From Apiosordaria backusii (lineage: Eukaryota; Ascomycota; Sordariomycetes; Sordariales; Lasiosphaeriaceae), in NCBI GenBank assembly GCA_030549205.1, contig JAUKTV010000005.1, positions 1,116,001 through 1,180,000 of the forward strand: a DNA stretch of 64,000 nucleotides. The letters run 5' to 3'. The position numbers and the translations under genes are program-made. Shown here one piece after another: positions 20,101 through 31,070 of this stretch. Positions within the stretch are counted from its first letter, which is position 1. Each line of letters starts with the position of its first letter. The notes below the pieces were generated by a model. The model saw nothing but the letters and a program-made list of their open reading frames with translations. It was not told the origin of the DNA and made no database searches.

Positions 20101-21356
20101 CGTAAGTTTCGTTCGTTCCACCCAAGGATGGCAAGCACTAAAAGGCTCCTCTTCCAGCCATGCGAGACTTCGTTGACAGGGTGCCCAAACTTTATGAGTA
20201 GTCGAGCAAGTTCCAGGTTTCCGCAAATGCATGCGTACTCAAGCGCTGAGAGATACCCAGGGATACCCACATAAGTACAGCGTATGTTGTGCAAGCGCAT
20301 GCCCTTGCGAAGAAGAGCTCGAACAACAAAGATGTCCTCTGTCTCTACCGCCAGAATGAGGCTTGCTTCAAGCATTGCCTTTGCACTCGGCTCTCCCCAG
20401 AAGTCGGAGTCAGCTTCGTACAGCATCCTGACCTTCCTCCACATCCAGGATGAAAATTGACTCTCCAAGGTAGCCATCAAGTCATTAGAGAGATGGTACA
20501 CGATCAAACGGAGATTACCATTATGATCAAGTTTAAGGTCCCCACAGGCTGAAAGCAGTGATCTGGGAAGGGTGAAAGTGATACTAGAAATCTGCAACCA
20601 GATATGCTCATGAGGGTTGGTCTGCTCGAGATCGTTCGAGTTTGAGAGCAGCTTTCCTGTAGGAGACGTTGTTATTAGACGTCAAACACGTACAATTTCC
20701 CAACATGGCGACCCAAACATACCCTTTAATCTTGAAAAGTCGAAACTCTAGTAGGTTGTAGAAGGGCAGTCGACTGGTGGTCACTTTTCCAAGAACCGTT
20801 GTCTGGCCTATTGTTATTCCAGGAGGAGTCGTTGCGCGTCCTAATGAGATAAATGATTAGGTAATTGATAACGTGCTAATTCTTGGACGTAAAGGCAGTG
20901 ACAAACCTGTTCCCCAAATCTCGGGGTGCTGTTCGATCAGGGGCGTCAGTATTCCGTTTCTCCTGAGGGTTCGGTCCTTGATTTCCCTTCCACAATACAC
21001 CAAGTGGGGTTTACTGTCGACTTCATCTGCCACTTTCCTAGCGATGGAAAGTCTAATGCCAATGTCTCTTGGATCTCCAAGAATTTTCTTTGTGACATAC
21101 TTCCGAAACCCCCATTTCTTGAATTGGTGGCGATACTGCTGTTCTCTGGAGACATCGAGAATTAGCTAAACATGGTCCCGTTATATCAGCCCAAGAGGAA
21201 CATAAAGACGTACGTAGCCAAAAATTGGTGGTACTTCTCCATCATCTCCATAACTTCCCTCAAGTCTTTCTTTTGGACGATGTAGAGATCAGAGATCTCA
21301 TCTTTCAGTGGTTCCCATTTTAGTCTCTTGTTGATCTTCGGGCGCGCTAAGTCCAT
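17154..21356 (-). CDS. Clr5-domain ankyrin-repeat protein
   Basis: The N-terminal exons 21356-21214 and 21145-20907 code for a Clr5 domain (WEPLKDEISDLYIVQKKDL, later QFKKWGFRKYVTKK), a fungal module named after S. pombe Clr5 and common at the start of long ankyrin proteins. Exon 3 is 20840-20723 and the last exon runs from about 20656 to 17154. The last exon has ~1,160 residues with many ankyrin repeats, clearest in the C-terminal half (for example TPLQLAIKGRHPPIIETLLKYKAGVDL). Introns 1-3 are 68, 66 and 66 nt with good sites. However, exon 3 ends in phase 2 while the long exon needs phase 1, so one base is in excess around the GGG at 20722-20724, or the gene is shifted. It is probably a protein-interaction protein; substrate and partner are unknown. 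Confidence 0.8.
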
Positions 21357-22058
21357 ATCCCGTTCGTTGTTGTTGCGAGTTCATGATATTGTAACGGTTG
21401 AAACCCTGAGTATTGACAAGTGCAGCTTAGATGTCTAGCTCGTGAAAACCTCTCCTGCAGCTTCAGGCTTGGAGGTGTGGCTCGGTCGTGCTTAGGCCGT
21501 GATTGCCTGTTGGCCGCCTGAGCAACTGGAACGCGCACCAAGAAGGTGGTTATACTTTCTATTGGCTTGATCAGGGCAACAGCCCCACTGTGAACGAAAT
21601 CGAAACCTCGTCCCCTGCCATTGGCGACGAGCCCAAATCGGATAAAGATACGTACCTACATGAGGCTTGCCCCCCATGTCACTTGAGTTGCTGTCAGTCA
21701 AAATCATCTCTTCTGATTGGCCTTGGGTTGCTGATTCTGCCCCACAGTTGATATCGAGTCTGTTCATTGGCTGCAAACCCAAATCACACAAAAATACGTA
21801 CCTCTTAAAGCCTCAACGCCATGATGCCGAATTAGGAGAAAAGGAAAGAGAGGAAGACATGACCATGAGTGTTGCCCATGGTCAGAAACCAATATTTAAT
21901 GGGACCGACATTTCATCTAGAATGGATCTGCTTTCTATACTTTCAACTGAGCCCTCGCCTTTCACTCAAGTCAGCTCCAGAGACTCAACCCGGAGGACTC
22001 GTCGAGATCAAGTCAACATTGGAATACCACCTTTTTGAATCATCTATCCCCGAGGATC
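21357..22058. other. Intergenic region with a diverged tandem duplication
   Basis: It holds the upstream region of the Clr5-ankyrin gene. Two similar ~100-bp segments, 21554-21660 and about 21711-21804, both run from an ATTGG-containing start through GCCCCAC and CATTGGC to ATACGTACCT. No gene could be assigned with confidence. Confidence 0.4.
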
Positions 22059-22399
22059 ATGGATCGTCAAACATCGACTCAGAGCATTGTCGGTGGTACT
22101 GATAGTCATTCATGGTATGTGAGCCTTTATTTAGTTGTCCTGTCGTTTAAACCTTTAGCTTGACCCATGTTTGGTTGATGTCCTCGTAAATCCTTCCATG
22201 CACTTACACTGTTTTCTCTCGTTCCAGCCCGAATGATAGTCAACCCATGGACTACACCCACGACAATGTCTTCGCTCGCATCCCACCGGTCTACCAGAAG
22301 GCCACAGCTATTCGCTCGCGAAGAAAGTTCTATGAGGAACGCATGAAGACGATTCTTGATACCATCGAATCACGCCTTGATCCCAACGCCAGTCCCTAA
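22059..22399 (+). CDS. Small two-exon protein (75 residues), unknown
   Basis: Exon 1 (22059-22114) and exon 2 (22228-22399) join in phase 2 across a 113-nt GTATGT...TTCCAG intron; each exon alone is too short to stand out. The product starts MDRQTSTQS, has a Ser/Thr-rich N-terminus, then a region with VFARIPPVYQKATAIRSRRK and a charged amphipathic helix to the end (DTIESRLDPNASP). Coding character is supported by clean open frames on both sides of the intron, conserved-looking splice sites and an ATG followed by sensible codons. The function is unknown; it looks like a small soluble helical protein. It could also be the last exons of a longer gene, but no upstream exon was found. Confidence 0.6.
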
Positions 22400-22908
22400 A
22401 ACCTATTCAAGATTGACGATGATAGTCATCATCCTGAGTCTAGCTTTGCCCAGTACTGTTCAACACAATCCCCCACAGGCTCCAAATGTCATCTACTTGT
22501 GCGGCGTAGGCAATCTGTCATGTGGCAGATAGGTATCTGATGGTAGTTTTCAACATGGATTGGAGGCTTTGAGCGGTGCAGTACTCATACAAGAGAGAAA
22601 TATTTTGGAAATATTTGATGGCGTGCTATGTCTATGTAGTTTAGAATAGAGGTTTATTCATTAAATCTTCGTTCTTTCCTAGCAGTGCCTGACGTGTAAG
22701 TGGCAGGGACACAGGGTTAGGGTTGTACCTTCCGCTCTTGATATCCGTCCATCCCGAATGCCCAGACTCGGCCCGCTCCACTGTTATGGTTTTGTTCATT
22801 TCCGACCAAACCAGCAAAGCAGCCACAGATCCGTGCTCTCATCATTTCGTTACCTTCAAATAGACGAAGAAACGCGATAGAAGTCATGATTCAGCAATAG
22901 CACTGGCT
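22400..22908. other. Intergenic region
   Basis: Spacer and promoter of the next gene. It contains one telomere-like GGGTTAGGGTT at about 22714. No gene seen. Confidence 0.45.
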
Positions 22909-24975
22909 ATGGATCACCCTTCCTGTCTTCAAATCGGACAAAGACAGCCAGCTTCTGATTTTTCCCGCCCACCGCCCTCACCGGTTGACTACCGGGCCGG
23001 ACCCCCTGAAAACCAAACTCTTGTCCACTGGGAGCAGCCACCACCACTGCCGCCGCCGCCCCCATACTCACCGCTCCCGGCACTTCCACTTCCACCACCG
23101 CCGCCGAGGCCGCCCCGACCGCCCCCACTTCCGGTGCGGGTCAATGTAGATCCCAACATCGGTGCGCTCCGAATTGAAGAGCCTGTCCGGTCGGTTTCGC
23201 GTGGGGAAGACAGGAGCCCGCAAAGCCCGTACTTTCCACCGCCGCCGCTTCGTCCACCACCAACTAACCATCAGCTCCGCGTGCAGACCAGCCTACCAAA
23301 TTTGTCACAATATGGCTTGAAGTCCCCAGGTCTGAGCCCGCGCTCGGCGACCCCCGGACCTGTCAGCGCCGCCGCGACATTTGGGCCGGGCATTACTCCA
23401 GGACCTAACTCCAGTGCAGAGTCGAAACCGTTCTGGCAAAATGCTCTTTCGGAGGCTCGTTATTTTGCTGGCGGTCTGATCCCGAACCCGACCGAATCCA
23501 CAAAACACTACACCATCCTGCGGCACTCTTCACCACTGATCTTCTATCGTGGGCCCAGCACCTCAGTTGAGATTTCCATCTTCAGCGCCCCAGATTATCC
23601 CCTTCCGCCAGATCGAACAATATGGTTGCAACAGCGAGGTTTTTCTGGCGACAGCGGCATGAAGATAAAGGCCTTCTTTGGATCTACAGATGACTGGCTG
23701 AACGTAACACCCTCTGTTCTCGTCCAGCCAAGCGAAGTAGAACGGGACACTGAACGTGGCTGGAAGAGAGACATTGACAAGGCAGCCAAGAAGCTTCTCA
23801 AAGATAAAGGGCCCAAAAAAGCCCACATCCCCCGAGAGACCCATGTCGTCCGGATCCCCGAAGCATCTGACGACGGTTATTTCCGTCTTCACTTGTGTGC
23901 AGGTGGTCCCCCAGAAGAACACCAGCCTTCCTCCCCCTCCCCTTCCATCACCTCCTCAAAACGCAAAATCCTCTGCTCCAGTCCCATTTTCCGCATAGCC
24001 AGCACCTCCACTGATTCGTCTGTCTTCCGCGGCGCCTCCCTCACCACCCTCCCCCTTGAAGTTGGCGCCTTTGTCGGCTCCAAAGTCATCCTTTCCCGCG
24101 TCGACCCCATTCTCGTACCCATCCAAGCCGGCTACGACAGAGTGAGCCCTGGCCTGGTCAAGGAAACAGCCGCAACCCTCGCCTACGAGGTAGCAACCGA
24201 CAAAGTCAACGAAAACGCCACTTTAAGGCAGGAAAAGACCTCTTATATCTCCTCCTCCCGCTCCATCTCTTCCTCCACCGGCAACAGCCCAGACGTCAAC
24301 ACCATCGGCCCCTCCTCCGGCCCCCTCCCCCCCTTCCCCTTAAAATTCACCGGCGTCGTCCAGCGCGGCACCGGAAAATCCACCGCCGAGCTCGGCATAC
24401 CCACCGCGAACCTCCTCCGCACAACCCCAGAATCAGCCCGCTTCTCCCTCCGAGGCGTCTACATCGGCTGGGCCTCCCTCCTACCCCCCAAAGACAACCC
24501 CTCAACATGGCAACCCCCCACCTGGCACGAAGCCGTCATCTCCGCCGGACCTCTCCCACAAACCCGCCCACAAGTCGCCCCCGAGCCACAAATCACCGTC
24601 CATCTCCTGCACGAATTCCCCCAATCGTTTCAGGGCAGAGAACTCAAAGTCATCGCGATGGGGTACCTCCGACCATCGCTGCATTTCAACGCTCCACTAG
24701 AGGAGAAACTAGTGGCGTTTAGCCAGGATGTTCATCTCATCATGGCTTGCCTCACGGGGCCAGGGAGGAGGGAAAACTGGGGGCCGGATGCGGCTGCTGT
24801 GTTGCTGAAACAAAAAAAGAGCGAACGAGGGATGGGCGAGAGGTTCTTGGACGCGAAGGAAAAGGTTGCAAGGAGGGCGCCGAGTGTGCCGTTGCACAAG
24901 GTGGGTATCAGAGGGTTTGATCCCGAGGCAAAGGATAGGATGCATGGGAAGGGGGGGTATTGGGTTAGGAGGTGA
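22909..24975 (+). CDS. Proline-rich protein with a divergent flavokinase-like C-terminal domain
   Basis: A single exon of 688 codons. Residues 1-~150 are very Pro-rich (runs of 5-6 Pro) and probably disordered. A middle region (~190-430) looks folded but unassigned. Residues ~475-620 resemble riboflavin kinase: GTGKSTAELGIPTANL, RGVYIGW, a beta-barrel-like core and VHLLHEFPQSFQGRELKV followed by GYLRP. The PTAN motif that binds nucleotide and Mg is kept (498-501). In active flavokinases a catalytic Glu sits just before the xHxxH-F segment; here that place is Thr563, and the usual NP after the serine-glycine strand and the Glu after GYLRP are also changed. I therefore infer a flavokinase-like fold that may not be catalytic. 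The canonical short enzyme would be elsewhere in the genome. Confidence 0.8.
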   Translation: MDHPSCLQIGQRQPASDFSRPPPSPVDYRAGPPENQTLVHWEQPPPLPPPPPYSPLPALPLPPPPPRPPRPPPLPVRVNVDPNIGALRIEEPVRSVSRGEDRSPQSPYFPPPPLRPPPTNHQLRVQTSLPNLSQYGLKSPGLSPRSATPGPVSAAATFGPGITPGPNSSAESKPFWQNALSEARYFAGGLIPNPTESTKHYTILRHSSPLIFYRGPSTSVEISIFSAPDYPLPPDRTIWLQQRGFSGDSGMKIKAFFGSTDDWLNVTPSVLVQPSEVERDTERGWKRDIDKAAKKLLKDKGPKKAHIPRETHVVRIPEASDDGYFRLHLCAGGPPEEHQPSSPSPSITSSKRKILCSSPIFRIASTSTDSSVFRGASLTTLPLEVGAFVGSKVILSRVDPILVPIQAGYDRVSPGLVKETAATLAYEVATDKVNENATLRQEKTSYISSSRSISSSTGNSPDVNTIGPSSGPLPPFPLKFTGVVQRGTGKSTAELGIPTANLLRTTPESARFSLRGVYIGWASLLPPKDNPSTWQPPTWHEAVISAGPLPQTRPQVAPEPQITVHLLHEFPQSFQGRELKVIAMGYLRPSLHFNAPLEEKLVAFSQDVHLIMACLTGPGRRENWGPDAAAVLLKQKKSERGMGERFLDAKEKVARRAPSVPLHKVGIRGFDPEAKDRMHGKGGYWVRR

Positions 24976-25747
24976 ATTTGGGGGAGTATAACTTTGTTGA
25001 GATGTTGATTAAAGCGAGACCTTCGCCGCTGTGTAACTACCTATATATAGACTTCATTGGTGTAATCTGTTGGGTAGAGGAGCTGAGGGACGTTGACTTT
25101 CCAAGTTCGGGTTATTCACTTTTGGAAGGTGAGCTTGTGTGGGCACTAATAGATATCATTTGTATATTATATTATTGTAAGTATCTATCCTTGTATACTA
25201 TATCTCCAACATCCTGTTGTATGCTCTCATGTCTAGAAACACCCTGGCCCTATATATTTGCTGACCCATACCTGATTTAACCAAAGGGGCGAGGGATAGA
25301 TGATAACCTAGAATCCAAAATCGAAAACTCCAAAAAATGGCAAGACCCTCCGTTCCGTGGTATACTTGGACTTTTTTAACGCCGGTAGGCCAATTCCCTT
25401 CAAAGTCATATGCTCATCTCGTATGTATAATGGTGGTGCCGACAGGTGCTGTCGTGTTTGAGGGACGGAATCCCCGCCAATGAACCCACCTAGCTTTTTG
25501 CGTTTATTTGACGTTGGTGGTGGGCGGCGGGAGCGTTGGGGTGACGGACGTCTTTGCGTCCCGGTCAGTAGTTGTATTGTGTGAAGGCTGAACATGGCGT
25601 AATGCCATGTGCATGCCTTTGTCATGTTGTCTTGCAGGTTCTGGTGAGATCGTGTTGAGATCAAGCATGATGACGCTCTACTGACTCAAAAAAGAAGTCA
25701 ACTGGCTGCGAAGAATCGTTGGTTGTCAGTCGCTTAGGACAACTTGC
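24976..25747. other. Convergent intergenic region
   Basis: AT-richer spacer between convergent genes, with short TA-rich stretches at 25140-25200. No gene seen. Confidence 0.5.
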
Positions 25748-28700
25748 TTAAACCCCTGCCGCACCTTGAGTCCTGCTCAGCTCATTCAGCACTTCCCTGA
25801 CAACATTCATCTTGACCGGCTTCGTCAAAAACAAGTCGCAACCACTCGCGGTCGCCTCGCTTTTGCTGAAGTCACTGCTCAGCCCTGTCAGCGCGATGAT
25901 CTTGGATTTTTTCACGCCGGCGTCGAGCTCCATTTGTCTGATCTCTCGTGTGGCTTCGAAACCATTCATGATGGGCATGCTAATGTCCATAAACACCAGG
26001 TCAAACCGCGGCTCCTGCCCTTCAAGTGACTTCTTGTACAGTTGTGCAGCTTCGAGACCATTGGATGCGGTAGAAAAAGTGTGATTGAGTTTGCGAACTA
26101 CATGTGTAAGGAGCTTGATGTTGATGGGGTTGTCGTCAACGAGTAAAAGATGTCGTATGGGAGCTGCTTGAGGTTGCGCTGCTGCCTGGGTATCGGGAGC
26201 CGTCGGCGCAGAAGTCTTCTTGGCGTTTGTCTCCCCCAATGATCTCGTCGGAAGTTTGGGGGCTGATGGCGCTGCAGGGAGTGACCCTGCTTCATGTTTG
26301 GAGTGTCCGAATGCTGATGGCAAACGACGGACAGGCGTGACCCACTGAGCCGCGGTAGCTGCCTGAAGACCTGGATTGCCAAATTGAACTGTGTGAACGT
26401 ATGGCTTTGAGTCAAAAGCAGCGTATAGTACCAAGGCCAATTTTCTTGGACCCAGCGGATGATGTAGATGAAGTGGGTGGTACTTTGTCACGTCAGACTT
26501 GAGGCATGATGGCGGCCCAGAGCCCGAGCACAGCAAAACCAGTGGCGTAATGTGCGAATGTTTAGCCATATAATCGCTGATATCCTTTTGTGGTGTGTCA
26601 TTTGATGCACCCAAGTCCAAAACATAAATATCCGCCGCCGGAAGTGGCTCATCATGCTTTGCTAGGACCACTGCCATGCCAAGTGCCTCGCCAGCATTGC
26701 ATCTCATAGCCCTTTCAACATTCAAGGTCCAAAGACGCATCTCCTTGTCGACCCTTGGACTTGAACTGACTGTTGCACTATATGCCTCGCTGGTGATCAA
26801 ACACAAAGTCCGACCACTTAGTCGACGTCGATGCATATCGAATGATGACTCTCGTGCGGACTGAATAAGCGCTGGTGGTGTAATGTCCGAAGGTTGCTGG
26901 TCATTTCTGTTGAGAGGAACGAAGACTTCCACACATGTGCCTATGCCGACCGAGCTGTGGACCTCAACGATGCCACCCAGGTCGCTGACCAACTGCTGGA
27001 CAATACTGAGACCAAGACCCATGCCAGGGGAATGGCTATTCTCTTGTGAAAATGGGGTGAAGAGGTGATACTTTACGTAATCAGACGACATTCCCAATCC
27101 GGTATCCTCTACTGAGAAGCAAATATGCTCGGATGACTTCCCGGTTTTGTCGGGCCGTTGGACTGTTTTAAGTTTCACCTCGATTCGACCGGTTAGGGTG
27201 TACTTCAAGGCATTACCGAAAATGTTCATCACAATGCGCTTCCAGGCACCGACAATGACGGGTAATCTCCAGTCAGCCTTCATCGCAATGTTGACAGTGA
27301 TGAGTAATGGACGATCTGGAACAGTGCTGTTGACTGGTTCCGCTGTGCTCTTCGGCATCGATGACTGCATGTGAAAGGCGTTCCCAGATAGGTGACCAAT
27401 TCGAATAGCTTCCACGACTTCCTCTACAAGCACCCCCAAGTCAGTGACTCGCAGGTGTGAGTCTGGTATTTTGTGGTCACCACGTTCCCGGCCCGCATGG
27501 GTCACAATCGCATGGTCGAGTAGGTTGTTGAAGGTGTCTAGTAATGTTGTGGCACAGGAGTCAAGCATGTCGAGCGTCGATACGAGGGGTGTTTCTGACA
27601 TATTCTCTCGCAGCAACTCGCTGCTCGCCATGATTCCATGAAGTGGACTGCGTAGTTCATGGCTCAAAGACGAGACAAAATCTGACTTTGCACGGCTGGC
27701 AGCCAACGCTTCGAGACGCGATACCTCGGCCATGACAGAATTGCCGAATGCAGAGACCAGACCAATATCAGTTATGTCGATTGCCCGAGTTGGATCTTCG
27801 ACCCAGCCTAGCGTGGCAGCATACCATGTCTCACGTTGAAAATGCCATAATGGGAGAAACACCACGTATTTGGCGGCAGGTAGTTCGCGGAAAAGAGCAG
27901 CGATATCATCCCTCAGCCGCCAGGTCGCTTCGTCAGGCTTCTGACAAGAGGACTGGAATCGCTTGCCAGGTCCATAACTGTCGTCAATTGGACCGAATTC
28001 ATCGGCAGTAAACACTTTTCCTTGCGGGAATGCACGTATAAACCGTTGAAGCGACACTTCGGGCAGGCGTGTCTGAGAGGAATGGGTGATTTTTTCACCA
28101 GTGGGGCCGTGACAAGATTTGACGATTGCGCCGCAGAACGGGCCTTCGGCATGATCGTGGTGAGTGTCGGAATGGCTGCTCAGTGTAGGCTGGTCGGACG
28201 TATCCGTATAGGAGCTTGGAACAGCGTCGAGAAACATGAAGCCATCTAGATCCATGGAGCGTCGAATGGCGGCTGCGGCCCGGAAGAAGGTGGTCTTGAT
28301 GTTGGCTGAGGATATGAAGCCACTTCCATGGGATTCGGATGTTTCCGACGAAGGCGCCAATGGGTTTGGATCTCCAGGCTCGTTTGCGTTGGCACGAGCG
28401 ATGGCCGCCTCCAATTGCTGTTCGATTGGGTTTTTGTCCGTCTCGTCTCGTGGAGTTGTTGGGGCCGTTTCGGAAGGAGTCTGCCTGGACTCGGACGATA
28501 GGGAAGACTCGATGGACGACGACGATATTACATTCGACGGCTCGGGCCGCCGAGAACCGTCGGGCGATTGTGCACCTGTCGACTCAGTTCCGGCAACCAC
28601 TTTGTTAACCTCATTCGAGTTTCCAATCCCAACTGTTTGTTCCATGGGCGTCTGGGGCTCCGGGCCACGGGGCGCAGGCATGGCACTCGCCCGTGAGGGG

Positions 28701-29530
28701 CGTTGGGCTGGTGGCTCGTGCCTGATAAAACCGCTTAAACCTCGTATGAGTTCTGCCGAGCGATGCCGACTCTGTTTGATCCTCACATTTTCCAAATGGG
28801 CCATGATGGCGGCAGCAATCTCGTTGAGAATCTCCACTTTCTCGTCATCGTCAAAGTCATTGAGCTTGCTATCGACCACGCAGTAGCTTCCCATCAGATA
28901 TCCAAGAGGAGAGACGAGGGGGACTTCTAGATATGACCTGAAGTAGGGATAGTTTTTGACGTAGGGGCGATCTTTATAATGAGGGTGCGTCGTGAAGTTG
29001 TTGATGATATACCTCGTCCTATTCGCAACGACATCGGGTCCTGTTTTGGCCCATTCGCCCGTCTCGTCCATGAAGGCGTTCATTGTTGCTGGGCACACTC
29101 CATCACAGTTTCTCAGCTTGCAGACGCCTATACCAATGGTATCGCCAGGGTCGCAATTCATGTCATAAATCGAATGCGATCGGGTGATCTCGGTGACGAC
29201 ATATTGGTACGTCCGGTCGATGAGGGAAATAAAGGCTCTGTCGCAGCCCAATCGGAGGGCGCCGAGTTGGGTGAGGGCATTGAGAATGGGATCGGGATGG
29301 AGCGTCACCTTCTCGGCGAAACCGGCCGGAAGATCTGGAGGGAACGAGGCCGCCAAGAGGTAACTGCAAGAGTCAGAGTTAGGAAACGGCGTAAGTCATG
29401 CCAATAGATGCTGGATGCGGACAACTTACGCTGCGATCTCACGCTGCCTGGCTCGCTCCGAATTCTTCAGCTCGACGCCGCTTGCTGTCGCAACCTCCAG
29501 CGCCGGTGGCTCCGGGCCATCGACCGACAT
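25748..29530 (-). CDS. Hybrid sensor histidine kinase with GAF-like input
   Basis: Exons 29530-29430 and 29363-25748 (66-nt intron) give 1,238 residues. The order is: a GAF-like sensory region (~40-230, including the ICKLRNCDG-type cysteine segment and SPLGYLMGSYCVVD); a Ser/Pro-rich linker; a second sensory region (~380-590); a HisKA helix pair with the phospho-accepting His602 in SHELRSPLHG; an HATPase_c domain with the N box MNIFGNALKYT and G boxes DTGLGM and GMGLGLSIV; a linker; and a C-terminal receiver with Asp1160 in FMDISMP, the DD pair in LLVDDNP and Lys in LTKPV. All residues needed for His-to-Asp phosphotransfer are present. There are no membrane helices, so it is likely a soluble sensor feeding the Ypd1-type phosphorelay. 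The signal sensed is unknown. Confidence 0.92.
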
Positions 29531-31070
29531 TCTGGTGCGATAGATGCAAGGTGACTGGCAAGTGGGGCTGGACCTGCCTGCATCGTTCAGTCGTATGGAG
29601 ACTGTGCAAGCAGGATTGCAGATGAATGAACAAGAACTGGGAGTCTCTGACCACGGGCACAACCAAAACCAAGCAGGCGAGCGTGCCCGATACTCTGGCT
29701 CGAGGCAGGTGATCTAGGGGCGGGGAGGCGGAGAAGACGACCAGTCTCTGTGCCAAGTTTTCGTAGCGTATAAAGTTGACAGTTGACTCCCACTTCCCGA
29801 GGACGACTAATGATCAATCAGTGCGTTTTTTGCCGCCCAATGATGCTGAGCCGCTTCACTGTTTTTTCTGGGTATGGGAAATGTCGTCCTGCAGGATCAA
29901 TAAAACCCATGCTAATTGGGCCCAGCACATCCTGCCATGGTTCCAATGGGATTTTCCTCTCAAACAACCTTCTTGTGGGAAATGCAAGATCGAGATCGAA
30001 CCAAACTTTGACCCGCTTTTCCCCACATGAACTGTGGATTCCGGTTCGAAAGCTCCGCCCACCTGAGACAATCTATAGTACTTAAACCCTAACCCTATGT
30101 GACATCACGACCGTGAACCATCTCTTAACAACTACCATCTACTGTTATCCAGTGTTAGGGAAGACAGTTGTTGTTAAATGCCAGTATATTACTCACTCAC
30201 ATCTAGTGTATGCCTTAGTTGCATTTTCCTCGTTATGCTAACCAGCACAGTGTTCTCCACAAATTTAAGGCCACCACATGTGATCCGAAAGCTTAGACCA
30301 GACTCCAGCACATTGACGTCACTCTTGGTCGGCGAGTGTAACATAATTAACAGATCGACGGAGACAGTATAAGCTCAAGTCAAACAGTTCCATGCACAGG
30401 GTCCTAGCTATGTTCTTAGTTTAGCTGTTGAAACTCGACTACACTAGCAAGCCAACAACCCTCACCTTGCCCTCGCAGTCTTTGTCCCTCATGAAGACAA
30501 CCTCAATCAAACCCTTCATCCCCAGCTTTAAGTAAAACAAGTACTCGATCGCAGAGCGGCTGATGTGCTTGATGAATTCAGTACCAATGGCAATGGGTTC
30601 AGCTTAACTCAATGATGTATACCTAATTGAGATTCAATAGACAGAGTAGATTAGAGTGTCCAATGCTTGAGATGTGTTTCATTACGCTGTCTAAGTATGC
30701 CTACACTCTCTCCCAGTATACGCTCTGTAGACGAAATGAAAATCTGTGCCTATCATGGTTTGACACAGTGACACACAGGAAGTGTGAACAATATCCCACC
30801 TCTAAGCATCCAAAGTCGTCGTGTTCCTTGAGACCGCTTTCCGCAATGTTAAGCGGTCCACTACAGCAATAGCAGGATCCTACACAGCGTGTTAGAATGG
30901 AAAGATAAGATGCGTTCAAATAGAAAAGGGTACTCTACTCACATCCTAGTGGCTTTGGTAGTATCAGATGTTGAAAATTTGCCTCCCCCTCAGACTTGTT
31001 CTCCTCGACAGAAATGCTCAACAGAATCATGTCCCAACTAAGCCATGGCGGGCATGCCTATTCAACATTA
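29531..31070. other. Intergenic region with possible decayed exons
   Basis: No complete gene. Minus-strand stretches near 30468-30610 and 30790-30900 look coding but do not join cleanly (see findings). A telomere-like AAACCCTAACCCTA lies at about 30083-30096. Confidence 0.4.
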
